Source: Oscillospiraceae bacterium | Lineage (GTDB): Bacteria > Bacillota > Clostridia > Oscillospirales > Acutalibacteraceae | Reading direction: 5' to 3' | DNA length: 33,286 nucleotides | Assembly: GCA_015065875.1 (NCBI GenBank) | Contig: SVPK01000008.1 | Location: 1-33,286 of the forward strand | Shown: piece after piece, positions 24,835 through 33,286 of the stretch | How positions within the stretch are numbered: the stretch's first letter is position 1 | Layout of the letters: each line of letters begins with the position of its first letter | The notes under the pieces: generated by a model | The model's database searches: none | Told to the model about the DNA's origin: nothing | What the model saw: the letters and a program-made list of their open reading frames with translations, nothing else | Made by a program: the position numbers and the translations under genes

Positions 24835-26085
24835 TTAGAGTATCTTGTTCATAACAAGGCCGGTTATGAGTTTCGGGTAAAAATAGGTCGATTTTTGCGG
24901 CATTTTCTCGCCCGCCTGGCTAACTGCGGCAATCTCCTCAACGCGGGTCGGGTTAAGGATAAAGCAGGCATTTGCCTCGCCTTCGGCGGCGGCATAAGCC
25001 TCGTCGGCGCTGCGGGTATAGGTTAGGTTTTTCTGGTTGGCCATATTCTCCTTATCGATTTTAAGGATTCGCTCAAGGAGCAAGCTATGAAGCACCGAAA
25101 CATCAAGCTCGCGAAGGGCGCGCGATGCGTTCGGCAAAACCTTTTCCATAACGGCGGTATCCTTTAGGGTTAAAAGATATGCGCTCTCGCCATCATAGAA
25201 TCCGAAAGCCTTTTTACCCTCGGCATATTTTTTATCAAGCAGGCCCTGGATGGCGCCCTTATCGGTCGGCATAACCTCAAAATCCTCGCGGCAACCCTCG
25301 AGAATCGCGGCGGCATCAAAGTTTTCAAGACCACTTACTATGCGGTGTGTTGGGAAAACAACGAGTCCGTTATTATCCATATTGATAAGGAACATCATAA
25401 CATAATCGCTGGCGCCCGCATGGCCTACACTGTCGCGGTAGCGAAGGGCGGTTTCGTAGCGGTGATGTCCATCGGCTATGTAGAGCTTTCTATCGGCAAA
25501 CTGGGCGCAGATTTCGGCTATTTCCTTTTCATCGGTTATGGTCCAAAGGCGATGGGTAACGCCATCACCATCAGTAAACTCCTTTTCGAGAGCACCGACC
25601 GAGTTTGCGGCTACCGATTTTGCGGTTGAGCCATCATCATGATATAGCGAATAAATCTGGCTGAAGTTGGAGCCGGTTGCGGTCATAAGGCGGAAACGGT
25701 CTTCTTTAGCGCCGTTTAGGGTTTCCTCATGCGGCAAAACAACATTTTCGCTAAAATGATAGAGCTTTACTCGGCAAACAATTCCCCTAAAGGAGTAGCG
25801 CTTACCATAGGCGGTAAAGTCTTCCTCATAGATATAGATAGTATCGCGCTCATCCTGCGATAAAATCTCGTTTTCAATCCAAGAATTTTGGCGCTCGGCC
25901 GCGGCGGCATAGTCCTCGGCTTGCTTTCCGGGGAGCTCAAGCCCGATAATGTTATACGGATTTTTTGCTTTAAAGGCTTCGCGCTCGGCCTCGCTGATTA
26001 TATCATAAGGGGGACAGCAAAGGGAGCCTATATCGCCCGCCTTATCTGTAAAGCGCAATGCGCGGAACGGTTTAATTTCTGCCAT
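24835..26085 (-). CDS. DUF1015 family protein
   Basis: MAEIKPFRALRFTDKAGDIGSLCCPPYDIISEAEREAF...LYIADGHHRYETALRYRD...; start reassigned to 26085. Confidence 0.92.
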   Translation of the reverse strand: MAEIKPFRALRFTDKAGDIGSLCCPPYDIISEAEREAFKAKNPYNIIGLELPGKQAEDYAAAAERQNSWIENEILSQDERDTIYIYEEDFTAYGKRYSFRGIVCRVKLYHFSENVVLPHEETLNGAKEDRFRLMTATGSNFSQIYSLYHDDGSTAKSVAANSVGALEKEFTDGDGVTHRLWTITDEKEIAEICAQFADRKLYIADGHHRYETALRYRDSVGHAGASDYVMMFLINMDNNGLVVFPTHRIVSGLENFDAAAILEGCREDFEVMPTDKGAIQGLLDKKYAEGKKAFGFYDGESAYLLTLKDTAVMEKVLPNASRALRELDVSVLHSLLLERILKIDKENMANQKNLTYTRSADEAYAAAEGEANACFILNPTRVEEIAAVSQAGEKMPQKSTYFYPKLITGLVMNKIL

Positions 26086-26213
26086 AAAAATCACCTCTTT
26101 GGTATTTTACAGTAATTTGTTCGTTCAGTCAATAAAATCTTGCGTAAAATACAATATAGATGTATAATAAATATAATTTGTTAAGATTGAGTTTACAATT
26201 ATCGTAAATTTGT

Positions 26214-26242
26214 TTGATAACATTTAAAAGTATCGCTATGAT
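26214..26242 (+). promoter_or_regulatory. putative sigma-A promoter of the ABC operon (TTGATA-17-TATGAT)
   Basis: TTGATA 26214-26219, TATGAT 26237-26242, 17-nt spacer, then tggaggt SD. Confidence 0.6.
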
Positions 26243-26263
26243 GAATAGTTTGGAGGTAAAAAA

Positions 26264-27244
26264 ATGATTGAAGTTACCGGGCTTTCAAAGCGCTATGGAA
26301 ACCATCTCGCGGTAAGCGATGTCAGCTTTAAGATTGAGGATGGCGAGGTTATTGGCTTTCTTGGACCCAACGGTGCCGGAAAATCAACAATAATGAACAT
26401 CCTGACAGGCTATCTTTCTGCAACCGCAGGTAAGGTTAATATTGATGGCTTTGATATTATGGATAATCCCGCGCAGGCCAAGCGTCGTATTGGCTACCTG
26501 CCCGAGATTCCCCCGCTTTATATTGATATGACGGTTAAGGAATATCTTTATTTCGTTTTCGATTTAAAGAAGGTAACCCTTCCGAAGCGTCCGCATATTG
26601 ATGAGATTTGCCGTCTTGTTAAGATTGATAACGTTAAAGACCGTTTGATTAAAACCCTTTCAAAGGGTTATCGTCAGCGCGTTGGTATCGCGCAGGCGCT
26701 GGTTGGCAACCCCGATGTTTTAATTCTCGATGAGCCGACCGTTGGTCTCGACCCGAAGCAGATAATCGAAATCAGAACCCTGATTGAGAGATTAAGCAAG
26801 AATCATACCATAATTGTATCCTCGCATATTCTCTCGGAGATTCAGGCAACCTGCGGCAGAATAATTGTTATAAACAAGGGCCGTATAGTAGCCGATGGCA
26901 AAACCGAGGAATTAACCGAGAGCATCTCGCAGGATAAATCGGTTGTAGCCTCGATAGCGGGTCCTGAAAAAGAGGTTGAAAAGCTTCTGCTTGCAATCCC
27001 CGGTGTTGAATCGGTAGAAAAGCTTACCAAGGCTTCGGCCGGAGCCGTTACCTTCCGCATAGTATCGGAGGATACCGATATCCGCCGCGAGCTTTTCGCC
27101 CGCCTGGCCGACCGCAACTGGCCGCTTATGGGCCTTTCGAGCAGTGCGCTCACCCTTGAGCAGATATTCCTGCGTCTTACCGATGAAACCTTTGATAGCT
27201 CTGCCGCCCTCGGCAAGAAAAAAGTGAAAGGAGATAAAAAATAA
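26264..27244 (+). CDS. ABC transporter ATP-binding protein (GldA/NatA-like)
   Basis: GPNGAGKSTIMNILTGYL, LSKGYRQRVGIAQAL, VLILDEPTVGLDPKQ. Confidence 0.93.
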   Translation: MIEVTGLSKRYGNHLAVSDVSFKIEDGEVIGFLGPNGAGKSTIMNILTGYLSATAGKVNIDGFDIMDNPAQAKRRIGYLPEIPPLYIDMTVKEYLYFVFDLKKVTLPKRPHIDEICRLVKIDNVKDRLIKTLSKGYRQRVGIAQALVGNPDVLILDEPTVGLDPKQIIEIRTLIERLSKNHTIIVSSHILSEIQATCGRIIVINKGRIVADGKTEELTESISQDKSVVASIAGPEKEVEKLLLAIPGVESVEKLTKASAGAVTFRIVSEDTDIRRELFARLADRNWPLMGLSSSALTLEQIFLRLTDETFDSSAALGKKKVKGDKK

Positions 27245-27951
27245 TGATTGCTATATTCAAACGCGAATTCAAGGCTTATTTTACATCTCCGCTCGGATAT
27301 TTGGTTATTGCCGCTATGGCGCTTTTTGAGGGTTTTTCGTTTGTTTCCATGTTTGCTAACGGATATGCCGCAAACGAATATACCATTTTGGCGCAGTTAT
27401 CCTTGGCCGCAATAGTTATCCCTGTTTTAACAATGCGTCTGTTTAGCGAGGAGCGCAAGCAAAAAACCGACCAGGTTTTAATAACCGCTCCGGTTAGCCT
27501 TTGGGGAATCGTTTTCGGAAAGTTTGCCTCCGCCTTTGCGGTGTTTGCGCTTTCCTTTTCGCCAACCCTTATATACCAGGTAATCTATACCTCGAGATTA
27601 GATGCTCTTAACTGGCTTATATATCTTGGTGCCTTATTTGGAGTTCTCCTTTATGGTGCGGCGCTTATCGCTATTTGTATGTTTATCTCATCCCTTACCG
27701 AGAGTCAGGTTGTTTCGGCCGTTATGGGTATTGTTGTTGCTATGCTGTTGGTTAATATCTATTCCTTCGTTGCTACAACAACCAACGCACAGTGGCTGCT
27801 CAACCTAGCCGAAAAAATATCCTTTGATATAAGATATCAGGATTTCTATAAGGGAATAATCGATTTCTCTAATATCGTTTTCTTTGGCGGTATTGCATTT
27901 TTATTTATATTCTTAACCGTTCGTATGCTCGATAAGAGACGTTGGGCTTAA
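27244..27951 (+). CDS. ABC transporter permease (GldF-like, ABC-2 type)
   Basis: MIAIFKREFKAYFTSPLGYLVIAAMALFEG..., multiple TM; abuts the ATPase gene. Confidence 0.9.
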   Translation: MIAIFKREFKAYFTSPLGYLVIAAMALFEGFSFVSMFANGYAANEYTILAQLSLAAIVIPVLTMRLFSEERKQKTDQVLITAPVSLWGIVFGKFASAFAVFALSFSPTLIYQVIYTSRLDALNWLIYLGALFGVLLYGAALIAICMFISSLTESQVVSAVMGIVVAMLLVNIYSFVATTTNAQWLLNLAEKISFDIRYQDFYKGIIDFSNIVFFGGIAFLFIFLTVRMLDKRRWA

Positions 27952-27965
27952 GGGAGGTGCCGCAG

Positions 27966-29534
27966 ATGAAAAGAACAGAAAAGATTAAAAACGAATTTTT
28001 GCTTAAGCGCGGTGCCTATAATATAACCTTAGCGGTATTGGTTATAGTCGCTATTGTAGCCGCAATCATTTTCTCGGATAAGATTGCCGAGAATTATCCT
28101 ACCGATATCGATTTAACAACCACCGGCGAAAACACCATTTCGGACGAAAACATTGAGCATATTAAAAAAATCGATAAAAATGTTGAGATTATAGTTTGTG
28201 CCGATAAAAAGGGCTTCACAAGTCAGACAATGAGCGACGAGGCTATGTCTAACTACGGAACCGTTTTCCAATCGGGTGACTTTTTTGAGCAGGCACAAAA
28301 GCTAATCGATGATTATCCTAAATATAACGATAAGATTAGTGTTAAATATATCGACCGTTCGGCAGTAAGCTTTGAGAAAACAATCGAAAAGACCGGCCGA
28401 AAGGACCTCAAATATGGCGATATAATCGTTTACTCTACCTTTACGGGTAAGGACGGAAAGGAAATAACCTTGAGCCGAGTTTTAACGGTTAAGGACCTTT
28501 TTGTTACCGAGGAGAATTATGATTATTTATATACCTATGGTATGGTTCTTTATTTCCCGATAAGCTCTAATGTTGAAACCGCTTTAACAGGTGCGCTTTA
28601 TAACGTAACCAGAGAAGATACCAAAACCATGGGTCTGCTTACGGGCAAAACCGATTCCTTCGATTTTACCACTCTGCGTTCAACCGTTGAGCTCAATGCT
28701 TATAATGTTGTTGATATCGATAGCAAAACCTTAACCTCGATACCCGAAAATATCGATATCCTGGTTATTGGTGCGCCCAAAAACGATTTTGCCGCCGCCG
28801 AGATAGAGGTTATCGAGAAGTTCCTTGATAACGGCGGAGAAAAGGGCAAAGAACTGTTTGTTTTCTGCGATGCCGCAAACCCCGACCTGCCGAATTTCTA
28901 TGAGTTCTTGGCCGAATGGGGCGCGCAGATTACCGATGGCGAGGTTTTGGTTGAAACCGATGAAAACCATAGATTTGAATCCAGCGAGACCATAATCGAG
29001 GTTGTTAACAGCAAATCAGACAGAACAAATGCCGTTAATAATAACGAGAGCATATATTTTGTTGCCGATGCCGTTCCCATGAAAAAGGCCTATGATGGCA
29101 AAGAGAGCCGCGGTTGTGAGGTTATTATGAACACCTATGATACCGCCGCTTCGGTTGCCCTCGATAAGATAGGCAGCGATGAGGGCAAAAAGGACACCTT
29201 TGCTATCTGCATCTATACAAACGAAACCCTATATGTAGACGATACCGTAAAGAAGAGCGGTGTTTTGGTTTGTGCCAGCTCGCAGCTTCTTAATGAATAT
29301 CTGTTAAGCTTTGCCGAAATAGGAAACGATGAGCTGTTTATGGCTGCGGTTAACGATATCTGCGGTCGCGACAGCACCGACGTTGCCTTCACCCAGAAGG
29401 TTGTTGATACGATGTCCTTCCTTCAGCCGACGGCAAAGGATGTTAAGGTTATGAGAATTGTTTTCGTAATTTTAACCCCCATTCTTATTATGTCGGCAGG
29501 CATCTTTGTTTGGATCAGGAGGAGCAGACGATGA
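27966..29534 (+). CDS. GldG-family auxiliary protein of ABC transporter
   Basis: N-terminal TM then DLTTTGENTISDENIEHIKKIDKNVEIIV..., C-terminal TM IVFVILTPILIMSAGIFVWIRRSRR; start reassigned to MKRTEKIK. Confidence 0.85.
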   Translation: MKRTEKIKNEFLLKRGAYNITLAVLVIVAIVAAIIFSDKIAENYPTDIDLTTTGENTISDENIEHIKKIDKNVEIIVCADKKGFTSQTMSDEAMSNYGTVFQSGDFFEQAQKLIDDYPKYNDKISVKYIDRSAVSFEKTIEKTGRKDLKYGDIIVYSTFTGKDGKEITLSRVLTVKDLFVTEENYDYLYTYGMVLYFPISSNVETALTGALYNVTREDTKTMGLLTGKTDSFDFTTLRSTVELNAYNVVDIDSKTLTSIPENIDILVIGAPKNDFAAAEIEVIEKFLDNGGEKGKELFVFCDAANPDLPNFYEFLAEWGAQITDGEVLVETDENHRFESSETIIEVVNSKSDRTNAVNNNESIYFVADAVPMKKAYDGKESRGCEVIMNTYDTAASVALDKIGSDEGKKDTFAICIYTNETLYVDDTVKKSGVLVCASSQLLNEYLLSFAEIGNDELFMAAVNDICGRDSTDVAFTQKVVDTMSFLQPTAKDVKVMRIVFVILTPILIMSAGIFVWIRRSRR

Positions 29535-31108
29535 GCTTCATCGGCGATGAAAAAACTCCCGAGGTTTTAGAAGAAGAGTCAACAATATTTACCTCTTCTC
29601 CCATAAAAACCGAAAAGAAAAAAGAAAAGGCACCAAAGAGCCAAAACCAAAAGATGGTAATAAGTCTTGTTGCGGCGCTTTTGGTGGTTCTGATTGCAAT
29701 CGGTGGCGCGGTTTTGGTTCCGCTTTTAGCCCCCGAAGAATCCGAGGTGCCCGCCGAGGATAACATTTCGGTAGTTTTTGTATCTCCCGAAAAGATAAAA
29801 GAGGTTACAATAACCCGAAAGGATTCGGTTTCAACCTATCTTTCAACCCTCTCGCAGGAGATGAATACCGATACCGGCGAGAAAGAAACAGTCGTTTCTT
29901 GGACCATTAAGGGTGTCGACCCATCACTCACCTCAACAGAGGCAATAGGCTCCATGCTCGAGCAGGCCTTCTCGCTCTATGCTTCGAGAATAGTCGAACC
30001 CGAGGAGGGTGCCGACTATGGTTTTAGTTCCCCCAGGTATGTAATTGAGATGAAGGGCTATGATGAGGCCGATGATTTGGTTGTTACCATAGGCAACGAG
30101 GCTCCCGCTTCGAGCGGAGTTTATGCAACCCTCGGCAAAGAGATATATCTCATAAGCGTTGAGGCCGCTGCCGAGTTCTCAAAAACCGATGAACAGATGG
30201 CAACCAGCTTTGCCATCTCGGGCGCAACGGTTGATGGCGATACCCTCGATTACTTCTATAATGATAAATTAGCATCCTTCGATAAGATAACCCTTTCGGG
30301 CAAAAACTTCCCACGAAAGCTTACCTTCGGTATGAACTCGGTTTCCAATACCGGCAATTATAACGATTATATAATGACTGCCCCCGTTCGCCGCTATGCC
30401 GATACTACTGCGGTTGGAAGCCTGCTCGAATATGCAAAAACGGGACTAACTGCGGCCGAGGCCTATAAATATAATCCAACCGCCGCCGACCTTAAAAAAT
30501 ATGGTCTTAATAATCCCGATATGCAGTTATCTATCGAGTTTGGCGGAAAAAAGGTTGAATTTAAGGCAACTAAATACGATGACGAATACTATGCCGTTAT
30601 CGTAACGGGCAAGGAAAACGTTATCTTTAAGGTAGCGGCATCGTTCCTCGCCGTTGCGGAATATGCCGAAACCGATTTTGCCAATAGCCTTATGTTTATC
30701 GAGGTTTTGACCGATTTTAAGAACCTAACATTTAATACTGCGGGCAAAACCTACTCCTTCGATATTGAATATAAGGCAGCAACCGAAGAAACCGAACAGG
30801 TGCTTAATATAACCATGGGCGGCAAAAAGATAGAAACCCAAAATTTCCAGAATTTCTATCAGCATTTGGTTGTTGAATGTAATGAAAAAACACTCGATAA
30901 AATGAGCGGAGCCGCAGTGCTTACCGTAAAGGCAAGCCGCGCTTCGGGCGAGGCTACGGTGATGAAATTCATAAAAGCCTCCGACCGCCGCTATTATGTT
31001 GAGGTTGATTCCGCGCCGATAGGTCTTATCTCGGCTACCAAGATGGATAATATACTTAACTATCTTGCCGCCGCGGCCGAAAACAAATCGGTCCCGGGAA
31101 TAGGATAA
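29531..31108 (+). CDS. DUF4340 domain-containing protein
   Basis: ATGA overlap with GldG; single TM then repeated extracellular domains, position typical of GldA-F-G-DUF4340 operons. Confidence 0.82.
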   Translation: MSFIGDEKTPEVLEEESTIFTSSPIKTEKKKEKAPKSQNQKMVISLVAALLVVLIAIGGAVLVPLLAPEESEVPAEDNISVVFVSPEKIKEVTITRKDSVSTYLSTLSQEMNTDTGEKETVVSWTIKGVDPSLTSTEAIGSMLEQAFSLYASRIVEPEEGADYGFSSPRYVIEMKGYDEADDLVVTIGNEAPASSGVYATLGKEIYLISVEAAAEFSKTDEQMATSFAISGATVDGDTLDYFYNDKLASFDKITLSGKNFPRKLTFGMNSVSNTGNYNDYIMTAPVRRYADTTAVGSLLEYAKTGLTAAEAYKYNPTAADLKKYGLNNPDMQLSIEFGGKKVEFKATKYDDEYYAVIVTGKENVIFKVAASFLAVAEYAETDFANSLMFIEVLTDFKNLTFNTAGKTYSFDIEYKAATEETEQVLNITMGGKKIETQNFQNFYQHLVVECNEKTLDKMSGAAVLTVKASRASGEATVMKFIKASDRRYYVEVDSAPIGLISATKMDNILNYLAAAAENKSVPGIG

Positions 31109-31114
31109 AATTAA

Positions 31115-31150
31115 ACCCCCGATGAGCATTTGCTCATCGGGGTTCTTTTT
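31115..31150. terminator. intrinsic terminator
   Basis: acccccgatgagcatttgctcatcggggttcttttt. Confidence 0.88.
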
Positions 31151-31823
31151 AGAACGATTTTAAAAATTCCTCTATGGTTTTTGGGGGGAAGCCCATATCG
31201 CGAAGGGCAGGATGCGAATCGGGAACGCGGAAGGCGGTTTTCACGGCGCGAAGCATAGGAATATCGTTTTCGCCATCGCCCAAAGCGGCGGCATCATCAA
31301 GGCTTATGCGAAGCTTATCGCAGAGCGCCTTTGCGGCGGTGCCTTTATCGGCTCCGTTTGCGACATATTCATATATATTATCTCCCTCATAGCAAAGGCG
31401 GGCCGACTCGCTGTCGCGAGGGCTGCCCTTTCGGGCGATTTTAAGTATCTCGCCGCCTGCGCGATTTATGGCCTCTATTATTTTAGTCGAGGGGAGAGAG
31501 GCGGGGATTTCGCTTATCTTTTCGCGGCAGAAAAGGGTCGCATCAGAGTCGCCGAGTAATCGCTCGGGGTGGGGTAGCGGGGTCTTGCTGAGAACGCAGT
31601 CGCGATTCATGGTAAGCGCGCCGTCAAGACATATAAAAACTATTCGGCGGTAGTATTCGCCAAAAAGCTGCTTTAGTTGCGAATAGGGCCTTCCGCTTGC
31701 AACGCAAAAGGTTATACCCTTATCGGTTATGCGGCGAATCTCTTTTAATGTTTCGGGCGATAGGCGGTCGCCTCCGCGCGGAAGCAGAGTTCCGTCAAGG
31801 TCGCAAAAAACGATTCGAATCAT
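31149..31823 (-). CDS. HAD-superfamily (Cof-type) phosphatase
   Basis: MIRIVFCDLDGTLLPRGGDRLSPETLKEIRRITDKGITFCVASGRPYSQ ... AALGDGENDIPMLRAV; start reassigned to 31823. Confidence 0.92.
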   Translation of the reverse strand: MIRIVFCDLDGTLLPRGGDRLSPETLKEIRRITDKGITFCVASGRPYSQLKQLFGEYYRRIVFICLDGALTMNRDCVLSKTPLPHPERLLGDSDATLFCREKISEIPASLPSTKIIEAINRAGGEILKIARKGSPRDSESARLCYEGDNIYEYVANGADKGTAAKALCDKLRISLDDAAALGDGENDIPMLRAVKTAFRVPDSHPALRDMGFPPKTIEEFLKSF

Positions 31824-31896
31824 ATTTTTCTCCTTTTTGGGGTTTACTATGGGCTTTCGGTATGGTAAAATAACTAACCGAAAAGAGGTAATAAGA

Positions 31897-32835
31897 ATGC
31901 TTATAGATATAGGAACACTTTTTAATAATGTGTTGCTTTTGATGCTAATGCTCATACCGGGCGTTATAATGAGCCGTTTGCTCGGGGGAGATAAGACCTT
32001 CGCTTCGGGTCTTTCAAAGCTCGTTTTATATATCGCAACCCCTGCGATGATGATTTCTCCCTTTATTCGCGAGTTCGATAGGGCTCTGCTCTCGGGAGTA
32101 ATAGCAACCTTTTTAATCGCCGCGGCCTTAATGATTGTTTTCTTTTTTGCGGCATTTATTATAGGCGGCGAGGAAAAGGTTAAAAGAACCCTTCAGTTCT
32201 CGATTGTTTTCTCAAATGCGGGCTATATGGGAATACCGCTGATAGAAAGACTTTTGGGACCCGAAGCAACAATCTATGCAACGGTTTTCAATGTTGCTTT
32301 TAATCTTTTGCTCTGGACTCTTGGTTGCTATATCTATACCCGCGATACAAAATATATGCGCCCTGCAAAAATTATCCGCAACCCCGTTATTATAGCAATG
32401 GCGATAGGTCTTATAATATTCTTTACCCCCGCCAACCGCTATGTTCCCGATGTTGCTGTATCGGCTATCGATATGCTCAAGGGCTTGGTTGCGCCGATAT
32501 CAATGATGGTTGTTGGCTACCATGCGGCAAGCGCCGATTATAAACGGGTATTAACCCGCGGAGGGCTCTGGCTCGCAACCGCGTTCCGACTTCTGCTCTG
32601 CCCCTTAATTACAATAGCGCTTTTAAAGCTTTTAAGTATACTTGGGATCTACGAGAGCAAAACGGTTGCAACCGTTATCTTTATTGCGGCGGCAACCCCG
32701 GCCGCAACGGCAACAAGTATGTTCGCCGAGATGTTCTCGGGCGATACCAAGCTTTCGGGAGTTCTTGTCCCGATAAGCACCATTCTGTCGCTCGCCTCAA
32801 TGCCGCTAACGGCACTGCTTCTCAAGCTTTATTAA
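31897..32835 (+). CDS. AEC (auxin efflux carrier) family transporter
   Basis: MLIDIGTLFNNVLLLMLMLIPGVIMSRLL...FSNAGYMGIPLIERLLG...; start reassigned to 31897 after gaggta. Confidence 0.88.
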   Translation: MLIDIGTLFNNVLLLMLMLIPGVIMSRLLGGDKTFASGLSKLVLYIATPAMMISPFIREFDRALLSGVIATFLIAAALMIVFFFAAFIIGGEEKVKRTLQFSIVFSNAGYMGIPLIERLLGPEATIYATVFNVAFNLLLWTLGCYIYTRDTKYMRPAKIIRNPVIIAMAIGLIIFFTPANRYVPDVAVSAIDMLKGLVAPISMMVVGYHAASADYKRVLTRGGLWLATAFRLLLCPLITIALLKLLSILGIYESKTVATVIFIAAATPAATATSMFAEMFSGDTKLSGVLVPISTILSLASMPLTALLLKLY

Positions 32836-32866
32836 AATATAACATAAAACAAAATCATTTACAAGA

Positions 32867-32895
32867 AAAACCCCTTCTGAAACAGAAGGGGTTTT
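32867..32895. terminator. bidirectional intrinsic terminator
   Basis: aaaaccccttctgaaacagaaggggtttt. Confidence 0.88.
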
Positions 32896-32900
32896 GATTT

Positions 32901-33286
32901 TTACAGTAGGCTATAGTTAACAACCAGTGCCGCAAAAACGATGGAAACCATCGAAAGCAGCTTAATGAGAATGTTGATTGCGGGACCGGAGGTATCCTTG
33001 AAGGGGTCACCAACCGTATCGCCAACAACCGAGGCTTTATGGTTAGGGCTGCCTTTGCCGCCAAAGTTGCCGCCCTCGATATGCTTTTTAGCATTATCCC
33101 AGGCGCCGCCCGAGTTCGACATAAATATCGCCATAAGGAATCCCGAAACGGTAGCGCCTGCCAAGAGGCCAACTACCGATTGATATCCGAGAATCATACC
33201 AACTATAACAGGGGTAACGATTGCAACGATGGTGGGAAGCACCATTTCGCGGAGCGAAGCCTTTGTGCAAAGGTCAACGCAGGTTG
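32901..33286 (-). CDS. hppA: membrane-bound proton/sodium-translocating pyrophosphatase, C-terminal part (N-terminus beyond window)
   Basis: [63 protein letters not shown] is the conserved M-PPase C-terminus; frame open to the window edge. Confidence 0.95.
   Translation of the reverse strand, partial: TCVDLCTKASLREMVLPTIVAIVTPVIVGMILGYQSVVGLLAGATVSGFLMAIFMSNSGGAWDNAKKHIEGGNFGGKGSPNHKASVVGDTVGDPFKDTSGPAINILIKLLSMVSIVFAALVVNYSLL

Noticed and set aside
26193-26209. TTTAC-AATTATC-GTAAA inverted repeat upstream of the GldA-like operon
   Set aside because: Short arms in AT-rich DNA; could be an operator but no further support.

Overview
Chromosomal window from an endospore-forming Firmicute (spoIIID present), probably Clostridia/Oscillospirales-like. 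Most of it is ordinary coding sequence. In order: mnmG (partial)-mnmE; gdhA; a folate-type ECF S component behind a THF riboswitch; a GNAT acetyltransferase; mntP; spoIIID; an SBP/permease/ATPase ABC importer next to a Crp/Fnr regulator; a Na/Pi cotransporter; a tightly coupled VTC-domain / DUF4956 / beta-helix lipoprotein / OmpR regulator / histidine kinase operon; a GH172(DUF2961)-ribokinase-SIS isomerase operon divergent from an AraC regulator; an ABC exporter with a small FakA-C-terminus-like protein; tRNA-Met and tRNA-Glu; a small accessory islet; DUF1015; a GldA/F/G-like ABC operon with DUF4340; a HAD phosphatase; an AEC transporter; and the C-terminal end of hppA. The most unusual stretch is about 23.37-24.83 kb, directly downstream of the tandem tRNAs. 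There, a 64-nt tRNA-Glu 3' end plus terminator is duplicated around a ~103-nt cassette with a perfect central hairpin and an inverted copy of the T-arm. Two clusters of GTAGGGG-headed hairpin repeats, identical but with one block inverted, and a 49-nt direct repeat bracket an XRE-regulator/lipoprotein pair whose divergent promoters overlap at a palindrome. Other leads are a Pho-box-like direct repeat before the VTC operon, a plausible D-arabinofuranoside/A5P catabolic module, and a palindrome at about -41.5 upstream of the ABC importer. All calls were made by eye, with no database searches.
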